Positions 23,931 to 35,796 of a stretch of 64,000 nucleotides of DNA are shown here, in pieces. Under the pieces are notes generated by a model. That model made no database searches. It was not told the origin of the DNA and was given only the letters and a program-made list of their open reading frames with translations. This DNA comes from Alnus glutinosa (lineage: Eukaryota; Streptophyta; Magnoliopsida; Fagales; Betulaceae): contig NC_084889.1 of assembly GCF_958979055.1 (NCBI RefSeq), positions 9,355,761 through 9,419,760 on the forward strand. Reading direction: 5' to 3'. Within the stretch, counting starts at the first letter, position 1. Each line of letters starts with the position of its first letter. The position numbers and the translations under genes were made by a program.

Positions 23931-24145
23931 ATATGAGACTTTGCCTCTATATTGGATTATAATGCATGCTTAAATAGACTCTGCAGGCTAAACCTTAGGG
24001 CAATTAATGCCCATTATTGAATTATCCAAAATAATTAAGATGGAGAAACATTTAATACATTGACTCTTGAAAATTAAAAAGAATAAACATAAATTAAAAG
24101 TAATAAAACCTAAATAAAATTAATTCTTGCCCTTCCGCATGGATA
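23931..24145. repeat. Second copy of the ~200-bp repeat, at the 3' end of lipase A
   Basis: It matches 11536-11757 (see there). It runs up to and slightly into the end of lipase A, so the last residues of that protein and its 3' UTR may derive from the repeat. Confidence 0.55.
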
Positions 24146-26230
24146 ATCTGTATGGCAGCGGCTCCATATCTACCGGGCTTTGAAGATCTTGAGGTAAGGA
24201 TCCCAATCGGGTAGCGTTAACATAATCTTGAGGACAATGTGCTGCAACTCCTGGGAATACCAATCCAACCACCCTAACAATTTTCATTGACCAACTTTCT
24301 TTGTAGCCCGGACCCTTTGTATGTGGGATTATGAAACTCCGGAGCAGCTCCCAAACTGCATTTACACGCTTCGGTATCGCCCATAATAATGCAAAGTAGT
24401 TCTTATTCGGCTCGTCCCGAACCTCCCCATTATAGCAGCAGCTATTGTAGTAGAGGCACGGCGCCCAGTGGTTATAAAAGAGATGAGTTTCATCGTCATA
24501 AGGGATCCTAGGCACCATGTCATTGCAGTAAACATACCTCAAATGCCTTACATCGTACTTGTTCAACTTCTCCTTCATGTATTCCCCCAGTTGCTTGTCT
24601 CCCACCCTTGGTTGCCCAAACGTGTACACCCCCTCCAGCCTCTCTAGCAGCATCTTATCCTCATGTTTTGCTAGAACGCTCACAAACAGAATCGCCAATG
24701 CTCCGCCCAAGCTGTGTCCCGTTACTATAAATTTCGCGCTCTCATTGTTTTGCAATATGTCTCTCAGCCTTTGTCTGATTACGTAGTAAGCAAATTGTGG
24801 TTGGTTACTTCCTCCTTTTTCTATTTCTTTCGGCCACCCTTTGTCCTTCTGTAGGCCCAGAGCTTTCATAAAGCCACTGTGAACATTACCTACCCCCTTC
24901 AGCTCAAACCACGAGAGATCAACATCTGTCTGCCATGCTATTGGATCGAATGGGTGGGTGCCCCTAAATGCAACCACGATCAGGTTAGGTTGAGCTCTTG
25001 TATCTTGGAACATCATGGCTTGAGTTGAATGTTGTCCTAGGAAATCTGTCGATTGGTGCGTAATTGGATTAAAGTTACAACTGTTTGTTTTAATTTCTAC
25101 GTGGTCGAAAACGAAGAGAAAACATATTGTATTGCAATCAAAGTACAAGTATTACAAAGATAGTTAGAAAAAATATTGTATTGCAATCAAAGTACAAGTA
25201 TTACAAAGATAGTTTCTTTCGATCGGATAAGTCTTTTTATTACAAATCTTTTAATAAATTGACATGGTAGTCGATAATTGGTAAAATGAGTAATTAAGCA
25301 CAAAATCTTACTTATTAATTTAATTAACTAGTTGTTAACTTGTCAACTATACATTCTTATATAAAGAATATACTTAAGGTTGCATGCTTCTTACCGTTCC
25401 AGAAGTTGTAGAATCCCAAGTATTTCATCTGCGCAAAAAATGAAAAAGAAAATGGCTCATTATGATTCATGGGCAACGGGCATCATAAAATTAAACACAT
25501 GTAGTATGTTTCTGCATGTAAATGATAGTTACACTCCACTGATTTCTGACTGTGGTTTGAACGAATGCTTCATTTTCGTATGCCAATTTGGAGGCCATCA
25601 TAGCAAGGGATGCATTATATTTTGGGTTACCAGGTCTAATGCTTCTGTCTAATTCCACTCTTTGATCAAGGTTTCCGACCACAGATGTGAAAGTTGCCGA
25701 TGACCTCTCCGGCCACACAAAATTTCCTGCATAAATTAACCCATTCATGGTTTAATTAGGCATTAATTGCCATTTCATTAGAACACATGCATACATATAT
25801 AATAGCATTATTACTGCATGCATGCAATTTCATTTCTTTATATTTGGAACTATATATATATAGATGCACAATGTACTAATTAATTATATATCTACATAGA
25901 AAAAAAAAATTGACTGATCGAACCTTTTAAGATATTTAACAACAGCATGAGAAATCCCCCGTTTCGTGAAAGAAGATTTAGCCACAGCTCCAGCATATTT
26001 CCTATTTGGACCATGGGCTTTCCCCAGTACAGGAGGAGTTTCTGCACAAAGAGGGAGATGAATATGACCCATCGGCGACAAAAATCTTCCTTTTGCTCTT
26101 TCGTGCGCTGGATGAATCTACTTGTTTCTGATGTAGAGGAAAGCAGAAAGCGGACAAGATCATATAAACTTGCATTTTCTGGCTTAAGCAACATATAATT
26201 GTCACTGAATTGTCTCTCATAAGGCGCCAT
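24120..26230 (-). CDS. Lipase A: class 3 (OBL1-like) triacylglycerol lipase, 486 aa, four exons
   Basis: It is expected to hydrolyse acyl glycerols at oil bodies or membranes. Exons in transcript order: 26230-25924, 25726-25533, 25428-25395 (a 34-nt micro-exon, MKYLGFYNFWN) and 25045-24120. All junctions are GT..AG with matching phase. The hydrophobic exon 1 may anchor the protein. The alpha/beta hydrolase core has 'VVAFRGTHPFDP', the nucleophile elbow GHSLGG (Ser ~290), 'YTFGQPRVGD', 'YCNDMVPRIPYDD', and a C-terminal His (~448, in AHCPQDYVN) likely to be catalytic. Length fits plant oil-body lipases. Unlike B, D and E it has no intron after 'YNGE'; the join is exact. Its C-terminal tail also differs from B and D. 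Confidence 0.93.
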
Positions 26231-26330
26231 GGCTTTGAAGCAACGAAGAAGATGATTGATGATGAGTTGCTATATATGTATGTCAGCGTATCAATTAAGA
26301 GTACTTTGGAAATATAGGTAAATGATTTCA

Positions 26331-26340
26331 TATTTATATA
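26331..26340 (-). promoter_or_regulatory. TATA-like box upstream of lipase A
   Basis: On the minus strand it reads TATATAAATA about 100 bp upstream of the start codon. A similar box lies at the same place before B and D. Confidence 0.4.
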
Positions 26341-26588
26341 TCTTTATTGTACTTCTTTTAAGTTTCTTAGTTTGGAAAAGAATAGGTAAGAGATCGATCC
26401 TATTCTTTAGCAGCTCAACTTCCCACCTTATGTTTGGAAGTATTATCGCTTACTCTCCTAGCCTTTTATTTATTCTTTAGTGATTAAGGGTGTTAAAAAT
26501 CCTCTGTAATATATCCCTTTTCACTCTCCCAATATTGATTAAAAAAATAAAAAATAAAATTATAAGAGTAGATATCATGCTTAATTAT

Positions 26589-27528
26589 GTTTTTTTAATT
26601 TTAATTTTTATTTTTTTTGAACAAACTCCAAAACCTTCATTACTGAAATGAAACCCAAAAGGGATTACATCAAGGCTAAAGTTACAGAACAAATATAGGA
26701 GCAAAGAAGCTGAGAACACTGCCCGAAGGCTACATCAATGCTCGTAGGCCATTGTAGTAAATAAAGCTGAAGAAACTCCATCCACTAAGTCAGGAAAAAT
26801 CCTGGCTTAAAGCAGCTATCAAAATGTAGACTGTGAACAAAGATACAAGAATGTACAAATACAAACAAAAAAAACCAGAAAACCAGCACCACGAGAATCG
26901 CCACCGGAGCTCAGGGCGTGTAGAACACGCGCCTACTCTGGGAACCCTTCTAGCATTGAATGACCTTCAGAAGCTCAGATTGACACTAAACGAAGCCGGA
27001 TATGCAAACTGTGACCCTCACACGTTAACCCAGGGAGAACACTCCCCGCGCAAGAAAGAACCGCACAACTCCGTCGAGTGACTACTGAAGCCAAAGGAGG
27101 CCGGCGACCACTAAAGAAAAGCTCCTGTCGACGAACACCCAGCCGAGGCTTATAGATCTAGCAATAAAGCACAACTCCACCGGAGACCCACGACATCCGT
27201 CATTCCCACAAGCTAGAGCCTGGGAATCCTTCTGTTTGCACCAACAACAACAAAACCAAAAACAAAACAATAAAAGAAAACACCAACCTCACCGGATCTA
27301 ACTCCAGGAGGGACCACAGCTCCACAACCCTAAGGTTGGGAGAACAAAACATCCACCACTGGAGACCAGTGGGATGACAAAAGCACACCCTAGCCCTCAC
27401 GGGCTAGGGGGAAGACCAACACCAGGAGGGGGAGACGTGAAGCCTCCCCCCTCGGTGAACAAGCTCAAAGTTTTCTCTCCCTGTCTCTAGAACCTTTTTG
27501 AGAGAGAGAGAGAGGAAAATCCAGGTAT
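26589..27528 (-). mobile_element. LINE-like insertion with poly(A) end, ~940 bp
   Basis: It begins on the plus strand with T-rich DNA ending 'tttttttgaacaaac', the complement of a poly(A) tail, and ends with a GA run (27498-27514). The paralogous place upstream of lipase C (about 49000-49040) lacks it, so it came after the A-B/C-D duplication. It is related to 34561-35595: both have an 'acacgcgcct' block and a 'ctggctt/ctgactt' motif near the tail. It has no reverse transcriptase, so it is a truncated or non-autonomous retroelement. Confidence 0.6.
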
Positions 27529-27539
27529 GCCAAATTTGA

Positions 27540-27775
27540 GGGTTCAGCATGTGTCACTCACACGAACAGATAACGAATTAATTCTTGTCATTAATTGTCG
27601 TACACTTCAATTAATTATGACACTTAGTGAACATGATGGAGACCTCATTGCAGAGACACTCGAAGATGATCAGTCACATGGTATTGTATTCGGACTTGGA
27701 GAATCACCTATCTCATGGAACTATGGAAGACTAATTAACAAACACCCGTGTCACGCTCTTCGACTAAAGCAGAAT
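27540..27775 (+). pseudogene. Unrecognised coding remnant, copy 1
   Basis: An open stretch encodes 'EHDGDLIAETLEDDQSHG' and 'FGLGESPISWNYGRL', and the same frame is kept in the second copy at 49060-49250. I do not recognise the family. It lies just before Copia RNase H debris and may belong to the same old insertion or to the lipase upstream region. Confidence 0.35.
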
Positions 27776-27783
27776 AAAAAGCC

Positions 27784-28160
27784 ACAACTTTTGCTTGTTG
27801 CGGGATTACTTGGTTAAAACATTTAATAAAGGATCCTTATGTGACATATCAATAGCCAGTTTAATTAAGATATATTGTGACAACGTACAATACAATCATA
27901 AGCCTCAAATACAGTATTACATGAGCTAGCAACCATAGCATATAGAGATTGATTGTTACCTTATTCGAGAGAAACTCCAAACTGGATTAATCCAAACTTT
28001 TCATGTGCTTACAAATCAACAACCTGCTGATCTATTTAGCTCTTGGTACAACACAATTTCATCGTCTCTTTGGCAAGTTGGGTGTCTTCAATATCCAGTA
28101 CTCCAACTTGAGGGATAGTCTTAAGTAAAGAATTGATATGGTGAAGACGTCAAATAAACG
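27784..28160 (+). pseudogene. Copia RNase H and 3' end remnant, copy 1
   Basis: Translation across several frames gives the end of a Copia polyprotein: 'IKIYCDN', 'ASNTVLHEL', 'REKLQT'-like and 'QQPADLFSS'-like pieces, then the usual 'LEG' followed by a remnant of polypurine tract and LTR start (cttgagggatagtcttaag at about 28109-28127). A second copy lies at 49822-50180, so the insertion predates the block duplication. Confidence 0.6.
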
Positions 28161-28198
28161 GCCTAAAAAATCAGCGTTATTTATTTTATTGTTCACGT

Positions 28199-28445
28199 CG
28201 GCCTTGTTTGGTAAGGGAAGGGGAATTGGCAGTGGGAGTTGGAAGTGATAGATGTGATATAAAGTAAAAAGAATTTGTATAGAAAAGTAAAATATTTTGT
28301 TTTGTAGTGATTTTTTTTTTATTTAAATAATAATAAAAAAATTATTGATGTGATATAAAGTTAGAATGTTTTGAAGTTGATTGGTTTTGGGATAAGTGAA
28401 GAGGGGGAGGGAGAAATTTATTGCCCTTGATTCTTAAATCTCTGT
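28199..28445. mobile_element. Partial Tourist-like MITE
   Basis: It starts GGCCTTGTTTGGTAAG and then resembles the interior of the MITE at 49293-49812 ('tagtgaatttttt' and 'attgatgtgatataaa' style phrases). The right end was not found. Confidence 0.45.
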
Positions 28446-28518
28446 ATATTAGAGATATTCAAAGCTCCCAGAAAGCAAGTAGTGGTTTAAAAAAACTTAC
28501 GTTGCCTTGGTGGGGGCC

Positions 28519-30341
28519 GTTGAGATTTGTGTATAAATTTAAAATAGAATAAAAGTGGAATAATAGCGAAAGCAAAAGAGAAAAAAGAGACAGTATTTAC
28601 GTGGTTCGATCTATGACCTACATCTACAAGGTAAAGCCCAATGAGTTACATTATGCTAAATAATTTGATTGTTTACAATATATAGGTCTCTATTTATAGT
28701 TGAATAAGTCAATATATACTAGTAGACCTAAATCGATTTATACTAGGAAACACAAATTGACATAGACTAAGAAATATAAATCAATAATATTATATTTAGA
28801 ATATATTCTAACATTCCCCTTTAAACTCAAGGTGAAAAATTTTGGAAGCTTGAGTTTGAAAATAGAAAACGGAGGCAGTGGTAAGACTGACGGATGCTAC
28901 CGAAGGAGACAAGAGGCTGGCGGGCGGCAGGTGACAGCCGGTAGTGAAGACTAACGAACGCCAACTTGGGCTTGAAACTGAAAAATGAATGATCCACTTT
29001 TTTTTGTTTTTTGAAAATGAGCCGACAACGGGCCAAAAATTAAAAAAGGATCGACTGTGGACCATTAACAAACAAAAACAAAAATGATGAGCCCACGTGG
29101 GCGGTTATCGTTTGGCGTTGTGGGCCAAGAAGGGGGAAAAAGAAAAGAAAAGAAAAGATGAGCCCAATTGGGCGGTTATCGGGTTGGTGCACCAAACTCG
29201 ACATGGCACGTGGCGCATATGAAGTGCTTTGTTTGGATTGCTTTTTTTTTTTATTTTTTAATTTTTCTTCAGGACCCACTAGATGGGTTCAGATTTAGTG
29301 CATGCAGGAGCACTCTAAGCTTGTGAGCTTGGCTGAAGGATATGATCTGGTGTGGGTGAGTACATCAAAAGGAGAGTAGAAACTCAAGCTTGTGATCTAG
29401 TGTGGCGCATACAGGTGAACTGGCGGGCTGTGATCCCGTTTAACGCAAGTGCAGGTGGAATCGTGGGCTCAACTACGAAGAGACCTATAGGTGGCATGTG
29501 CCGGTGCGTGCAATCTCATCAGAGCGCGTGACAATCATGAATAGGTAGATTGGCTCCCTCCCATCACAAATTTGGTGGGGTTTTTCTCTGAAACTGGATG
29601 ATAGTGACATTGTGGGAAGTTCGGCAGCTGCACGTGGAGGAGAAATCCACTAATAAAAACACTATATGGGCGCGTGGGGGCATGTGCTGGCCATGAACAG
29701 GTAGATCGGCAGCGTCCGATATTGAATTTGTAGTTTTCTTCCTCGAAAGGCTGATGGAGCGATCAGAAACTTCCGGTGCGTGGTGGCTGGCGATGGCACA
29801 TGGAGCAGCTATCATAAACTACTTGTGGCGCGTGAGAGAGCGTTGAAGGTAGGATGGTTGTTTTCTTGGCTGATTTGGACTTGTCAGTTGAAGATCTTTC
29901 TGAAGGCGTGGCTACTGCAACAATTGGAGGACTATGGTGGCGCGCGGCTGAACAGACAGTGAGCCTTGGCAACACGTGGATGTGCTGAACAGGCTAGAAA
30001 ACGTCAGTGGACGTTTTTAGAAGGCCATAAAAACCTAGCATCGATAACATGATGAGATTTGTGTGTAAATCTAAAATAGAATAAAAGTAGAATAATACTG
30101 GAAGCAAGAAGGAGAAAAGAGACAAATAATTTATGTGGTTTAATCTATAAGTTATGTCTCCAGGCTAAAGCCTAAAGGGGTATATTGCGCTCAATTACTT
30201 GATTTCTTATGATATATAGGTCCTTATTTATAGTTGAAAAAATCGACATATACAAATAAACCAAAATTGACTTATACTAAAAAACACAAGTAGACCTAAA
30301 CTAGGTAAATAATAATATTATATTCAGACATTCTAATAGAA
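28519..30341 (-). mobile_element. Non-autonomous LTR retrotransposon (Copia-like signals), 1.8 kb
   Basis: Two direct repeats of about 290 bp, 28519-28812 and 30048-30341, flank a non-coding interior. In minus orientation the LTR begins TGTTAGAATAT and ends ATCTCAA. A polypurine tract (TTTAAAGGGGAA) abuts the left LTR at 28813-28824. A degenerate tRNA-Met primer site lies just left of 30048. Each LTR has a minus-strand TATA box (CTATAAATA, near 28688-28700 and 30222-30234). There is no gag or pol. Related interior DNA recurs at 50385-50900. I saw no clear target duplication. Confidence 0.7.
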
Positions 30342-30475
30342 GCGTTGCTTAGTCTCCCTAAATAAAAGTAGATAAAAATAAAATAAAGTCATGTTATCCT
30401 TACAAGTTACATCTTTTTAAGAAGAAATTGTCAATTGCCACCAACAAAAACTAGAAAGATATGCCACCTTGATAT

Positions 30476-33400
30476 CTAGCGCGTGTGCCAATCTACTTGA
30501 GAATCTCTTTGGTGAATTGGGTCTTTGAGGTCTTGAGCTATGGACCCCAATCGGGTAACGTTAACATAATCTTGAAGACAATGTGCTGCTAATCCGGGAA
30601 TTACCAATCCAACCACCCTAATCATTTTCATTAACCAACTTTCTTTGTAGTCCGGACCCTTTATATATGGGATTATGAAACTCCGGAGTAGCTCCCAAGC
30701 TGCATTTACACACTTCGGAATAACCCATAATAATGAGAAGTAGTTCTCATTCGGCTCGTATCGAACCTGGAATCCAATTAGGAGGCATAGTGTTAATCTA
30801 AAATTCTACTGTTCTATAAGCTTGAAGAGAGAGAGAGAGAGAGCACTGACCTTCCCTTTATAGAGGCTATTGTAGTAGAGGCACGGCGCCCAGTGCTCAA
30901 AAAAGAGAGTGTCATCATCATAAGGGATCCGAGGCACCATGTCATTACAGTAAACATACCTCAAATATCTTACATCATACTTCTTCAACTTCTCCTTCAT
31001 GTAATCCCCAAGTTGCTTGTCTCCCACCCTTGGTTGCCCAAATGTGTACACCCCCTCCAACTTATCTAACAACCATGCCTCTTCGTGTATTGCTAGAACA
31101 GTCACAAACAGAATCGCTAACGCTGCACCCAAGCTGTGTCCCGTTAATATAAATTTTGCATTCTCATTCTTTTGCAATATTTCTCTCAGCCTTTTTCTGA
31201 TTTCATAGTAAGCAAATTGTCGTTGGTTACTTCCTTGCTCTATTTCTTTGGGCCAACCTTTGTCCTTTTGCAGGCCGAGAGCTTTCATAAAGCCACTATG
31301 AATCTTACCTACGCTTTGAAGCTCAAACCACGAGAGATCAACGTCTGTCTGCCATGCTATTGGATTGAATGGGTAGGTGCCCCTAAATGCAACCACGATC
31401 AGGTTAGGTTGATCAGCTCTTGTTTCTTGGAACATCATGGCTTGAGTTGAAGGTTGTCCTAGGTAATCTGTCAAGCATTAATGGATTACATGCAACTGTT
31501 TCTTTTCTACGTGGTCATAAAAGAAGAGAAAATATATTGTATAATTGCAAAAGCAAAGCATATTCTAAAAGCAACAGCAGAAGAAGAATTTTCTGATGGT
31601 TTATTTTTGAACTTTTGCTAACGTTGAAGAAACAAGTTATTGAGCACAAAGCTTAGTTAATTTATCAGACAATGCAAAAGAAATTAAAGAATCAACCACT
31701 AAGTTTATAGTAATGGATGGTAGAAACTGATCGATGTTGAAATTTCAATTAATTATACATCCAGTGCAGATCAATTCAGAAAAGCTGAATATTTGCTTGA
31801 AGACATATATGGTGACAAGAAAAAAATCTTGATTTACCGTAAGATTTGTCTTTATTAGCAGATGACATAGAAGCACCATATATGTCATATTGAAAATAGC
31901 CAAAATTAAACCAGATCACTTCACTACAAATAGAAGACAAAGAAAATTTTAATCTTTTCAACCGGATGGAAGGATGAGATAAAACATATGATAAGCTTGA
32001 TGGACCTTTCGTAAAAAGCAAACATTCTACCAAGCTGGCAACAATAACACAAGCTAGCTACTTTAAATTTATTCAAAAGCAATTAAGGCGGGCGAAACTT
32101 TCTTTACAAAATGTAAAGATGCTTAATTGTTTTTTATTTTCTCTTTATTTCCTCTATATATAAATTAAAAGAGCAACAACCCCATATAGTAGAGGCATCA
32201 ATTATAATATAGTGTGAAAATATCTAGTAAGATAATAAGAGTGTCTTTTTTTTTTTTTTTTTAACTTAATTGTATAAAAAATGACACAAATAATTAACAC
32301 GGAATTTCAAAATTGAGTCCTGCAACTAGCATGGAGAGACAATATAAGGAGTGGTTATTTTCTCAAATGTTTTGACTGCAAACAGAGGCTAGTAGTAATA
32401 TAAGAACAAAAAATGCAATATTTTTTACTCAAAACACTCTATGATCTTACCAAATGAATGCTCAGCATGAAACTATGTACATGAGCTTGTAAACTAGCTA
32501 GGCAATCGAGGACAAGGTAACATGTAGACTAACCAAAAAAAGAAAAATAAAAAAGAAGTAAAATATAGATTACAAGTAAATTGATAAGAACTAATTCTGC
32601 AGGCTAGGTCCAACTTGATAAAAAATTATAGTCTTAAACGCAACGTGTTTTTAATTTGTTTTCCTTCTTTAATTTACAACTGATCGATTGAGCCTTCTTA
32701 TTAGTCATGGAAGCCATCATTATTTAAATTTAATTAGGATAGTAATTTCTTAAGAATTGTTTTGTATGAAATTTTCTACAAACCAATTTTTGATAGTGAC
32801 ACATAGGAAATTTGTGATTAAAGAAAAGGTTACACCAACCTAACAAATTGATTGGGCCTCTTGTTTACATCAGGGGACAAATATATATTATAGTAATCCA
32901 GATGTATAAAAATCCATAAATTAACTTCAAATTGCCATATTTTAATTAATCATAACTAACAGTATTGTTTACCCAGTATGTGTGTATATATATATATTGT
33001 TGACGGTAAATGTTCAAAGACGGAAAGTTTTATGTACAAGCATTACAAAGATAGTTTCTTTCAGATTAAGGTACGTTAGGTAAAAATACTGCATGTAGTA
33101 ACCTAGGCCTGTGGCTGTCCAACAATAAACTTTTAAGGAATACTTTCTTACCATTCCAGAAGTTATAGAACCCCAAGAATTCCATCTGCGCAAAAAATGA
33201 AAAAAAAAAAATGAATCATCGTGATAAAATTAAACACGTGTAATATGTTTTGCCATGTAAATGATAGTTAATTACACTCCACTGATCTTTGATTGTGGTT
33301 TGAACGAAAGCTTCATTTTCGTATGCCAATTTGGAGGCCATCATAGTGAGGGACGCGTTATATTTTGGGTTACCAGGTCTAATGTTTTTGTCTAATTTCA

Positions 33401-33997
33401 CTCTTTGATCGAGAATTCCTACCACAGATGTGAACGTCGCCGATGAACTATCTGGCCACACCGTGTTTCCTGCATAAATTAACCCAATCATATGGTTGAT
33501 TAATTCTGCATTAATTGTCATTACCATTTCATTAGAACACATACATAATACCATCATTACTGCATGCCTGCAATTTTGGGCATCCCACATGATTGCTGCA
33601 TATTCCTTTATATTTGGAACTAACTATATATATGAAACTCAATATATATACTAATTAATTAGCTGCATAGAAAAGAAAAATCAACCGAACCTTTTACAAG
33701 ATTTGACAACAGCATGAGAAATCCCCCATTTCGTAAAAGAAGATTCAGCCACAGCTCCAGCATATATCCCACCTGAACCATGGGTTTTCCCCAGAAAAGG
33801 AGGAGTTTCTGTGCAAAGAGGGAGTTGAATATGTACCATCGGCGCCAAAAATCTCCATTTTCCTCTTTCGTGCGCCGGATGAATCTACTTGTTTCTGATG
33901 TCGAGAAAAACAGAAAGCGAACGAGATCACATAAACTTGCATCTTCTGGGTTAAGAAACATATAATGCTCGCAGAATTTTGTCTCATAAGGTGCCAT
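30476..33997 (-). CDS. Lipase B: class 3 (OBL1-like) triacylglycerol lipase, 480 aa, five exons
   Basis: Exons in transcript order: 33997-33691, 33469-33276, 33185-33152 (micro-exon MEFLGFYNFWN), 31467-30851 and 30766-30476. All introns are GT..AG and the frame is open throughout. Exon 1 has a hydrophobic stretch that may anchor the protein. The catalytic core has 'VVAFRGTYPFNP', GHSLGA (Ser ~290), 'YTFGQPRVGD' and 'NDMVPRIPYDD'; the likely catalytic His is in 'AHCLQDYVN'. Intron 4 (30767-30850) is short and has a GA repeat beside its donor. It is the sister of D and differs from A in acidic and aromatic positions of exon 1. It looks functional. Substrate and site of action are inferred from the family. 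Confidence 0.92.
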
Positions 33998-34084
33998 GGC
34001 TTAGAAGCAATGAAGAAGATGAGTTGCTATATATTTCAACGTCTCAATTGAGAATACATTGGAAACATAGGAACGTGATTTCAT

Positions 34085-34095
34085 ACTTATATATT
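34085..34095 (-). promoter_or_regulatory. TATA-like box upstream of lipase B
   Basis: Minus-strand 'TATATAAGTA' about 90 bp before the start codon, conserved in place and sequence with the D copy. Confidence 0.4.
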
Positions 34096-34560
34096 TCAAC
34101 GTCTTTAAGTGTCATAATTAGTTTTTTGGAAAAATAATAGGCAAGATATAATGCTTAAGTATGGCTTTTATTAATTAATCTTACTTAATTGTTGGCTTTT
34201 AATATTGGATGCCAAATTGGAGAGCGGGGCAACTCGCGTGAACAAATAAAGAATTAATTCTTGCCGTTAATTGTCGTACACTTCAATTTGAGTTTTGAAG
34301 GGTTGGTTAACCATGGTCTCTAAGCTCACCATATTAAAATATGGGTCATCACATAATAAACGTTGAAATTAAATTGGATCTTAATTTTATATTCAACTCT
34401 CAATTTTATTTGCATCATCGGGACATTTACTTTATATATAGAATAAATAAGTTAATTGAGAAACTTATGAACAAATTTGAGATCGTTCGAAAATAATTAA
34501 ACAGAGATTAAACAAATTATTTAACTCAGTAATAAGCTAGAACTCGACTCATGTTTGAAT

Positions 34561-35595
34561 ATTTTTTTTTTTTTTTTTTTTTTTTTTCGAACAGGATAGC
34601 ATTTGCTATCATATATTACTGAAGGCCCCAAGGGCGAGTACAAGGAAAGAGGAACAAGACTCCCCTAAACCTTAAGTCAGAAACAAGTCTGACTTGAACC
34701 AGTTGCCTAAATACAATTCACAAATATTACAAGGACCCCAAATAAAACACCTCTTTACAAATAAAGCCCAAACAATCAACATAAGAGGATTGGCCTAGTC
34801 TAGCAGACACCAAATAAGCCCATGAACATTTGTGCATTACATATAGACAAACTGTGATCAACAGTAGACACAAAGGAATATACACAGAACTAGCAGAAAA
34901 TACAATCCAAAAAAAGTCTGAGGGAGGGCACTGTCTTCGCCGGAGGCCGGCTCGTGTACAGCACGCGCCTCCCCCGAAAACCGCCAGCCGACAGATCAGA
35001 CACCCAGAGCCCCGTCCGTCTCCTTTGCCCGGCGAGCAAATGCCGGAGCGAGACACCACGCGCCGGTAGAAGAGAAAACTTCACTGGCGCGTGACAATCA
35101 CGCGCCGGCCACCATAGATCCCGACAGCCGGAAACAGCAGCGGCGGAACAAGAAAGCGCCGGTGAGCCCATCTGGGTGGCGCGTGTCTCTAGAAAGCCGA
35201 TGGATAGCCGTAGATTTAGCGTCGAAATTTGAAGACGAATAATGCACAATACGCTCCACCGGCGAGACAAAACAGAGACAATAACCCCCGCCGGACCTCT
35301 CGGGAAGGACCTCCTGCCAGAGAACAAGAAGAAAGAAAAGGAAAAACAAACCCAAACAACACAAACTCCAGAGTCCAAAAGACTCGGAGAAACAAAACTC
35401 CACAGCCAAAACGACTGGGAGAACAACTACCCTCCCATGGTAAACACCATGGAGGGAACAAAAAATCCACCGGGGAAGGGAGGCTTAGAAGCCCCCCTTC
35501 CCGGCGATCAACAACCTATGTCTTTGGAAACAGACAGAGGAAGTGAGAGACGAAGAGAGAGAAAGGCCAAAGGCCAAAAAAAAAAAAAAAATTAA
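34561..35595 (-). mobile_element. LINE-like insertion with poly(A) end, ~1.0 kb
   Basis: A plus-strand run of 27 T (about 34561-34587) followed by 'cgaacaggatagc' is the complement of a poly(A) tail. Inside are an 'acagcacgcgcct' block and 'aagtctgacttgaa', matching the insertion at 26589-27528. The far end (35540-35595) is purine-rich. Both the D (55230) and E (63600) modules lack it, so it is specific to B. The many long open frames in it are not recognised proteins. Confidence 0.6.
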
Positions 35596-35796
35596 ATAAA
35601 TTAAGATTAAACCTTCAATATTTGACTAGCTAGGCTCGATTACAATTTTACAAGTGGGGTTTAACGTGTGCGTGTGCATATGAAAAAACTTAAATACATA
35701 CCGTATATATGTGAAGTGGTTTTTTTTTTTTTTTTTAAGAAAAATATATGTTAAGTAATTTGAGAGAGAGAGAGCTAGAGAGAGAGAGAGAGCTAT

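Noticed and set aside
24559..24786. Plus-strand frames opposite lipase exons (also 31017-31208, 46207-46521 and 52023-52214)
   Set aside because: They are antisense shadows that recur in every lipase copy because the coding strand is conserved.
34890..35426. Long minus-strand frames of 100-178 residues
   Set aside because: They overlap one another within the GC-rich LINE-like insertion, show no recognisable domain and lack a match in the sister modules.
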